Below, piece after piece: positions 44,106 through 48,282 of a stretch of 48,282 nucleotides of DNA. The notes below the pieces were generated by a model. The model worked only from the letters and a program-made list of their open reading frames with translations, was not told where the DNA came from and did no database searches. The translations under genes were made by a program, and so were the position numbers. Position 1 is the stretch's first letter. Every line of letters starts with the position of its first letter. Where the stretch lies: positions 1 through 48,282 of the forward strand of contig NZ_JANAVJ010000038.1 of NCBI RefSeq assembly GCF_024213375.1, given 5' to 3'. Origin of the DNA: Paenibacillus sp. MZ04-78.2 (GTDB lineage: Bacteria > Bacillota > Bacilli > Paenibacillales > NBRC-103111).

Positions 44106-44372
44106 CAGGAGCATGCTGGATACAGCTGGTAAAAAAGTCGGTCGCCTTGCTTCCGAATTTTCGGAAGAATTTGTTTACATAATAAATTTTATGTTAACAA
44201 TGAATGCGGCCATGCTCTGCTCAAACGAAACGGCGCCGATCGTTACCGCAATGAACTATAAAATTTTAGTTGGGGGGGGCTTAGCACATTGAATAGATGC
44301 ATGATCTGAATAAACAAGCCTTTGGATGGAATAATACCTTCAGATCCCACAACATGAAGGAGCTGATATTCA
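44106..44372. other. intergenic region with hairpin
   Basis: The only structure is the dyad CTTCCGA-ATTT-TCGGAAG (44150-44167), followed by AATTTGTTT, which may end the recombinase transcript. Its TCCGAA...TTTTCGGA core partly matches the 11-7-11 repeat upstream of the recombinase. An 8-G run at 44272-44279 is also present. Confidence 0.45.
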
Positions 44373-44945
44373 ATGAGACTTGCTTCGCATGAGGCACATG
44401 AGTTAAACGAGCTGCTTCTTAGCTGTACAAATTCAATACAATGTATGGCGCTATTCCTCAATCAAGCCACGGACCCCGAGCTTCGCGATATGATAGCGCG
44501 TCAATACCCCGCCCATATTCAAGATTACAACATGAAAGTTGAATTCGCAAAACAAGCGACGGGGTCTGCGGACAAGCTTAACGTCCCAGAACTGCAACAA
44601 ATCCAAGGAAATGTACCGAATTTCCAACAGCAATACCCGGCAGTTCAGCCACAAGTAAAGCTTTCCCAATTGGATGACAGATCTATAGCCACCTCTTATT
44701 TGTTAACTTTGAAACGGGCAGGCCGTGAATACGCATGGGCCGCATTTGAATGTTCCACTCCACAGTTAAGATTGTTTCTAGAAGATGCTTTTAAAATGTG
44801 TTCTCATCAAGCATTCGAAGTATGGAATTACATGGCGCGTAAAGGCTGGTACCCTGTTGCGATCGCTCAACGGAACGTTATGCAAGCTATGGGTCAAACA
44901 TTTCAACCGGTTCCTTACCAACAGCCGGCTGCAGTGTATCAGTGA
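44373..44945 (+). CDS. spore coat protein, CotF family
   Basis: This 190-residue protein has the two-helix CotF arrangement, with HELNELLLSCTNSIQCMALFLNQATDPELRDMI at the start and LLTLKRAGREYAWAAFECSTPQLRLFLEDAFKMCSHQAFEVWNYM in the second half. The tail is rich in Gln, Pro and Tyr, as in many coat proteins. CotF-type proteins are made in the mother cell late in sporulation. AAGGAG precedes ATG 44373. It is followed by two other genes typical of Bacillales spores or stress. Confidence 0.85.
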   Translation: MRLASHEAHELNELLLSCTNSIQCMALFLNQATDPELRDMIARQYPAHIQDYNMKVEFAKQATGSADKLNVPELQQIQGNVPNFQQQYPAVQPQVKLSQLDDRSIATSYLLTLKRAGREYAWAAFECSTPQLRLFLEDAFKMCSHQAFEVWNYMARKGWYPVAIAQRNVMQAMGQTFQPVPYQQPAAVYQ

Positions 44946-44983
44946 TTCGTTCATGACATGACAATTCAAGGGGCTGGTAACGA

Positions 44984-45328
44984 ATGAAGTTCATTGTCAA
45001 ATTACTGCTAAATGGAATTGTTGTCGTTCCGCTGTTGATGTGGTTTTCTGAAGCGACGCTGTTGCAAGCCGTCATCACGGCTCTGGTTCTAAGCATCATA
45101 GCTTATTTAGTGGGGGATCAATGGATACTAAAAGTCAGTAATAATACGGTGGCAACGGCAGCTGACGCAGTCCTCTCTTTTGCCGTTCTGTGGATGGCCG
45201 CCAGATGGATGAATTGGGACTTAAGCTTTATGGAAATGATCATCATTAGTTTGGTCTTGGGCGTCGTTGAAGTATTCTTTCACCGGTTTCTCGGAACGGT
45301 TGACGACAGAACTGCAGCTAAACAGTGA
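44984..45328 (+). CDS. DUF2512 family membrane protein (YndM-like)
   Basis: A 114-residue protein with four short hydrophobic helices and the DUF2512 pattern KFIVKLLLNGIVVVPLLMWFSEATLLQA, YLVGDQWILKVSNNTVATAADAVLSF and VLGVVEVFFHRFL. Family members occur in spore-forming Firmicutes and their function is unknown. It starts 38 bp after the CotF gene and is probably cotranscribed with it. Confidence 0.85.
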   Translation: MKFIVKLLLNGIVVVPLLMWFSEATLLQAVITALVLSIIAYLVGDQWILKVSNNTVATAADAVLSFAVLWMAARWMNWDLSFMEMIIISLVLGVVEVFFHRFLGTVDDRTAAKQ

Positions 45329-45401
45329 CGAATACTCTGCGGTACATTGGTTACAATATCTGTGTGTAATGGAACATTAATTTTTTGGAGGAGTTGTTGA
45401 A

Positions 45402-45920
45402 ATGGGAATTTTAAGCGGAAACCCCAAAAATGAGCCGATGCATTACGGGGAAATCTATGATGTGTGGCAATTCTCCATGAAAGCCAAAGGCTGCGTTTCG
45501 CTTTACCGCGCTTATCAGTTTCACGCAGGAGATCGTGATCTCAAAAACCTATTGGGCGACTTCATCGATCAAGCGGAATTGGAAATTAGCGAATGTGATA
45601 CTATCCTTACAAATAACGGAATAGCCCCTTCCCCGGCATTACCGCAAAGGCCGGAGGCCAAGCTCGAAGATATTCCAATCGGAGCTAGACTATCCGATCC
45701 GGAGATTGCATCTTTAATAGCTGTCGACTCCTCCGCCGGTCTGGTCGCTTGCAGTCAGATTATGGGCAAGTGCATTCGTGAGGATATTGGTATCTTGTTT
45801 GCAAAGTACCACGTTACTAAAGCCGCTCTTGGTCTTAATATTCTAAGAATGAGTAAAGAAAAAGGCTGGCTCATCCCGCCACCGCTTCAAGTACAAAAAC
45901 CTGAACTTGTAGAAGTCTGA
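45402..45920 (+). CDS. DUF3231 family protein
   Basis: This 172-residue, mostly helical protein has the DUF3231 layout: HYGEIYDVWQFSMKAKGCVSLYRAYQFHAGDRDLKNLL, a central PQRPEAKLEDIPIGARLSDPEI linker, then a second helical pair ending KEKGWLIPPP. The domain is related to ferritin-like four-helix folds and often occurs in spore formers; the function is unknown. GGAGGAG precedes ATG 45402. A terminator follows at 45960-45994. Confidence 0.85.
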   Translation: MGILSGNPKNEPMHYGEIYDVWQFSMKAKGCVSLYRAYQFHAGDRDLKNLLGDFIDQAELEISECDTILTNNGIAPSPALPQRPEAKLEDIPIGARLSDPEIASLIAVDSSAGLVACSQIMGKCIREDIGILFAKYHVTKAALGLNILRMSKEKGWLIPPPLQVQKPELVEV

Positions 45921-45954
45921 ATGTAAGGCACCTCATTTTTTGAGCAACGAAATG

Positions 45955-45994
45955 GAAAAAAGAACGCTGATCCGATGACGGTTAGCGTTCTTTT
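45955..45994. terminator. bidirectional terminator between convergent genes
   Basis: AGAACGCT (45961-45968) and AGCGTTCT (45984-45991) pair perfectly. The stem has A residues to its left and T residues to its right, so it can stop both the DUF3231 transcript and the convergent hpaB-type transcript. Confidence 0.8.
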
Positions 45995-46009
45995 GGTTTG
46001 GGACCCTTC

Positions 46010-47542
46010 TTATCTTTGCACCAGATTGACATCGTGCGGATCGATCCAGGTCGAGTCCGTCCAACCATCGAGGTCATAATCGCTCATGCACTGCTCCACC
46101 ATGCTTTTGAACGCCTCGGCAGACCCGCTGTTTACAGCTTCCATCAGTGCGTGAATGCGGATTTCTTCAAAATTGCCGGTATAATTTCGTTCGTATAGCC
46201 CATGCCGGCCGCCAAATTCGCTCCCGATGGCGTCCCAGAGCAATTTATTTAGCTTAATCTTCTCCATACTGTCATACCCGCCCGAGCCGCGGTAAAATCT
46301 CTCCAAATAAGGACGAAGCTCCGGATTTTTAAAATCCGCCGAACTGGAAGGCTGTACGATGAGCCCTCCTCCCACCACGTCTTCGATAATTTCTTTGATA
46401 CGCGTCCAAGCCATGGGAGAAAACACCCTGTAAGCCGTTCCGTGCTCGACATTCGGCAAAACCGTTCCATTCGGACCCGGATTCGGATCTTTAGCCATTG
46501 CGGTACTTAGTGCCCAGAACATATTTCGCCAGGCAATCATTTCTCCGACTTTTGCTTTGACCCCGCGGAAATCGCCGGTTCCCGAAGATTCAACGACTTT
46601 TAACAGCAGGCCGGCGATAAAGTCAAGCTTGACTGCCAGACGGGTGCATCCGTGAAATATAAACAGATTGATGAACCCGGAACGCGGGAAGAAAGCATTT
46701 GCCTTTTCAATATCTCGATAAACCAGAATATTTTCCCACGGAATCAAGGCTTTATCCAAAATAAGAACAGCATCATTCTCATCCAGACGGCTTGAAAGCG
46801 GGTTATCGAACGGGCTGCCTAATACGGCGGAATGGAGTTCATAGGAAGGGCGGCAAATCATCTTCACTCCGGGCGTATCGTGGGTGGCGAAGAAAGCGAG
46901 CGCAAATTCCTCTTTTTGAATGGGCAGCGTCCCGTTATGAGCGACAAAATGGCAATTGGTCAGCGCGGAGCCTGTTGCTACCATTTTAGCACCGCTGACA
47001 ATGATCCCGGCATCGGTTTCCTTTTCGACGTTGATAAAAACATCGGACACGGCATGCACCGGTTTGTTTCGATCCACCGGCGGATTGATGAGGGCGTGGT
47101 TGATAAACAATACCCTCCTCTGCGCTTCCCCGTACCACCGGCGGGCGTTATTCTCAAAAGGGGCATAAAACTCCGGGTTGCCGCCGAGAGTTCCAAGAAA
47201 AGCGCCCTTGTAATCCGGGGTCCGCCCCATCCAGCCGTAGGTAAGGCGCGCCCAAGCGGCTATGGCCTCGCGTGACGCTAACAATTCCTCCGCGTTTCGG
47301 CTAACTTTAAAAAAGCGATGGGTGTAGCTGCCTCCCGGGATATCGACAGGCGTGGTTAATACATCGTGATCCTTGGGGTCATGCAAAGCATCGTAAAGCC
47401 GTGCAACGGAACGCGCGGAATTTCGGAAAGCCGGATGGTTCACAATATTCTGTACACGCTGCCCGTTTAGCCAAATTTCCCTGTCATCGCGCAGACTGTC
47501 CAAATACTCTTTGCCGGTCATCGGTTTCCTAACGTCGCTCAT
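46010..47542 (-). CDS. HpaB-type FADH2-dependent flavin monooxygenase (4-hydroxyphenylacetate 3-hydroxylase family)
   Basis: This protein of about 510 residues has the HpaB oxygenase landmarks: the N-terminal TGKEYLDSLRDDREIWLNGQRV, YGWMGRTPDYKGAF, ALINPPVDRNKP, the FIFHGCTRLAVKLDFIAGL segment and the C-terminal GGHGLYERNY. It hydroxylates phenols using reduced FAD from a separate reductase, which is not encoded nearby. Unlike the AbfD-type paralogue at 2047-3480 it lacks the iron-sulfur cysteines. The ATG at 47542 overlaps the upstream TGA as ATGA, and GGAG lies nine bases before it. The substrate could be 4-hydroxyphenylacetate, 4-hydroxybenzoate or a substituted phenol. Confidence 0.85.
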   Translation of the reverse strand: MSDVRKPMTGKEYLDSLRDDREIWLNGQRVQNIVNHPAFRNSARSVARLYDALHDPKDHDVLTTPVDIPGGSYTHRFFKVSRNAEELLASREAIAAWARLTYGWMGRTPDYKGAFLGTLGGNPEFYAPFENNARRWYGEAQRRVLFINHALINPPVDRNKPVHAVSDVFINVEKETDAGIIVSGAKMVATGSALTNCHFVAHNGTLPIQKEEFALAFFATHDTPGVKMICRPSYELHSAVLGSPFDNPLSSRLDENDAVLILDKALIPWENILVYRDIEKANAFFPRSGFINLFIFHGCTRLAVKLDFIAGLLLKVVESSGTGDFRGVKAKVGEMIAWRNMFWALSTAMAKDPNPGPNGTVLPNVEHGTAYRVFSPMAWTRIKEIIEDVVGGGLIVQPSSSADFKNPELRPYLERFYRGSGGYDSMEKIKLNKLLWDAIGSEFGGRHGLYERNYTGNFEEIRIHALMEAVNSGSAEAFKSMVEQCMSDYDLDGWTDSTWIDPHDVNLVQR

Positions 47543-48282
47543 CCCTGCTTCTCCTTGATCCATTGTCCCAATCGCAGCTTACCCGACTGGCTGTAAAAGC
47601 GGATCGGATTATCCCATACCAATTGTTGGATCACGTCTTCCCCATACGCTTTCTTTCTCATTTCAAGGGCTGTTTTCACGATACTAAGCGGGTTGGCCGG
47701 ACCCCAATCGGCCGCGGAATTAATCAGCATACGCTCCGTCCCGTACCGATCGAATATTTCGATCGCGGTTTCGGGGGAAACCTTGGTCGGATAAATCGTC
47801 ATCCCGCTCCATCCTCCGTAAGCCATCGAGAGGTCGATCGTCTCGAGGTTATTATGGTCGATCAAAACTTGATCGGGATCGAGTTTGACTTCCTTTAGCA
47901 CTTGGATTGTACGCTCGGTGCCTTCTCTTTTATTGCGATGGGGGGTATGCACCATGACAAGCATATTCATTTCTTTTGCTATGAGGAGCTGGCGCCGCAT
48001 AATTTCTTCTTCCGCATCTGTGATCAAATCGAACCCGACCTCGCCTATGGCCAGACAGCGTTCATGCCGACAATACTCCGGCAGGCCGTCAATCACCCGA
48101 TGGGCGAGTTCCAGGTTGTTCGCCTCTTTCGGATTCATCGACACGCAGCTGAAATGATCAATCCCGTACTCCTTCGCCCGTTTCGGTTCAAATTCGAGGA
48201 TATGCGTGAGCGTCAAATACTCCCCACCTTTCAAGAACCTCAAGCTCATGAGAAAATGAAGGCATCTTGAACGGGAGGTTGC
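47539..48282 (-). CDS. TatD-like metal-dependent hydrolase (amidohydrolase fold), partial at window edge
   Basis: The frame is open right to the window edge, so the N-terminus lies outside; an internal ATG at 48249 is unlikely to be the start. The visible part of about 247 residues carries EVGFD (metal-bridging Glu), VMVHTPHR with its His, a VLIDHNN His and an SAADWG Asp segment near the C-terminus. These are the order and spacing of TIM-barrel TatD-type hydrolases, although this subgroup is not the DNase itself. The stop is coupled to the monooxygenase start (ATGA). The hydrolase probably acts in the same aromatic pathway, for example on an amide or lactone, but that is inference. Confidence 0.65.
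   Translation of the reverse strand, partial: ATSRSRCLHFLMSLRFLKGGEYLTLTHILEFEPKRAKEYGIDHFSCVSMNPKEANNLELAHRVIDGLPEYCRHERCLAIGEVGFDLITDAEEEIMRRQLLIAKEMNMLVMVHTPHRNKREGTERTIQVLKEVKLDPDQVLIDHNNLETIDLSMAYGGWSGMTIYPTKVSPETAIEIFDRYGTERMLINSAADWGPANPLSIVKTALEMRKKAYGEDVIQQLVWDNPIRFYSQSGKLRLGQWIKEKQG

Noticed and set aside
1..48282. tRNA, rRNA, riboswitch or CRISPR elements
   Set aside because: No cloverleaf, rRNA stretch, recognisable riboswitch core or regularly spaced repeat was found by reading both strands; a covariance-model search would be needed to exclude small RNAs.

Overview
The window looks like a chromosomal segment of a spore-forming Gram-positive bacterium of the Bacillales, most likely Paenibacillaceae. 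The grounds are strong AGGAGG-type ribosome binding sites, frequent TTG and GTG starts, a CwlJ-type cortex hydrolase, a CotF-type coat protein, DUF2512 and DUF3231 proteins, a carbohydrate ABC importer without its own ATPase gene, and a GntR/LacI-type sugar regulator. The genus assignment is inference.

Left part (about 2.0-24.6 kb, nearly all on the minus strand). A catabolic block reads right to left. From 24.6 to 15.2 kb there is a cyclase-family hydrolase, a D-2-hydroxyacid dehydrogenase, a zinc alcohol dehydrogenase, an SDR dehydrogenase, a three-gene sugar ABC importer and a cytoplasmic GH78 alpha-L-rhamnosidase. A divergent GntR/LacI-type regulator (24.9-26.0 kb) faces it across a 310-bp region. 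That region holds two back-to-back promoters whose -35 elements lie in the same 11-bp sequence. From 14.9 to 2.0 kb follow enoyl-CoA hydratase, thiolase, 3-hydroxyacyl-CoA dehydrogenase, a 1068-residue STAND/BTAD regulator ended by a clear terminator, PrpB, PrpC, PrpD, an acyl-CoA ligase and an AbfD-type 4-hydroxybutyryl-CoA dehydratase with all four iron-sulfur ligands. Together these can take a 4-hydroxyacid to its CoA ester, dehydrate and rehydrate it, oxidise and cleave it, and feed any propionyl-CoA into the 2-methylcitrate route.

Middle part (26-36 kb) is an accessory, eroded region. It has small membrane and DUF proteins, an HD hydrolase, CwlJ, a DUF4085 protein, a chimeric ORF joining half an aminoglycoside-phosphotransferase-like kinase to a truncated YhcR-type nuclease, and a complete 1681-bp IS66-family element. 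That element has a perfect 8-bp target duplication and has split a SUFU-domain gene in two. Remnants of a class C serine hydrolase, GrpB, a quinone oxidoreductase and IstB lie here and nearby.

Right part (36-48.3 kb). A complete livJHMGF branched-chain amino-acid-type importer is followed by a TetR regulator with a 24-bp perfect palindromic operator and an apparent AUU start. Next come a GNAT acetyltransferase and a tyrosine recombinase preceded by an 11-7-11 inverted repeat shaped like a recombination core site. Three spore-associated genes follow, then an HpaB-type flavin monooxygenase translationally coupled to a TatD-like hydrolase cut by the window edge.
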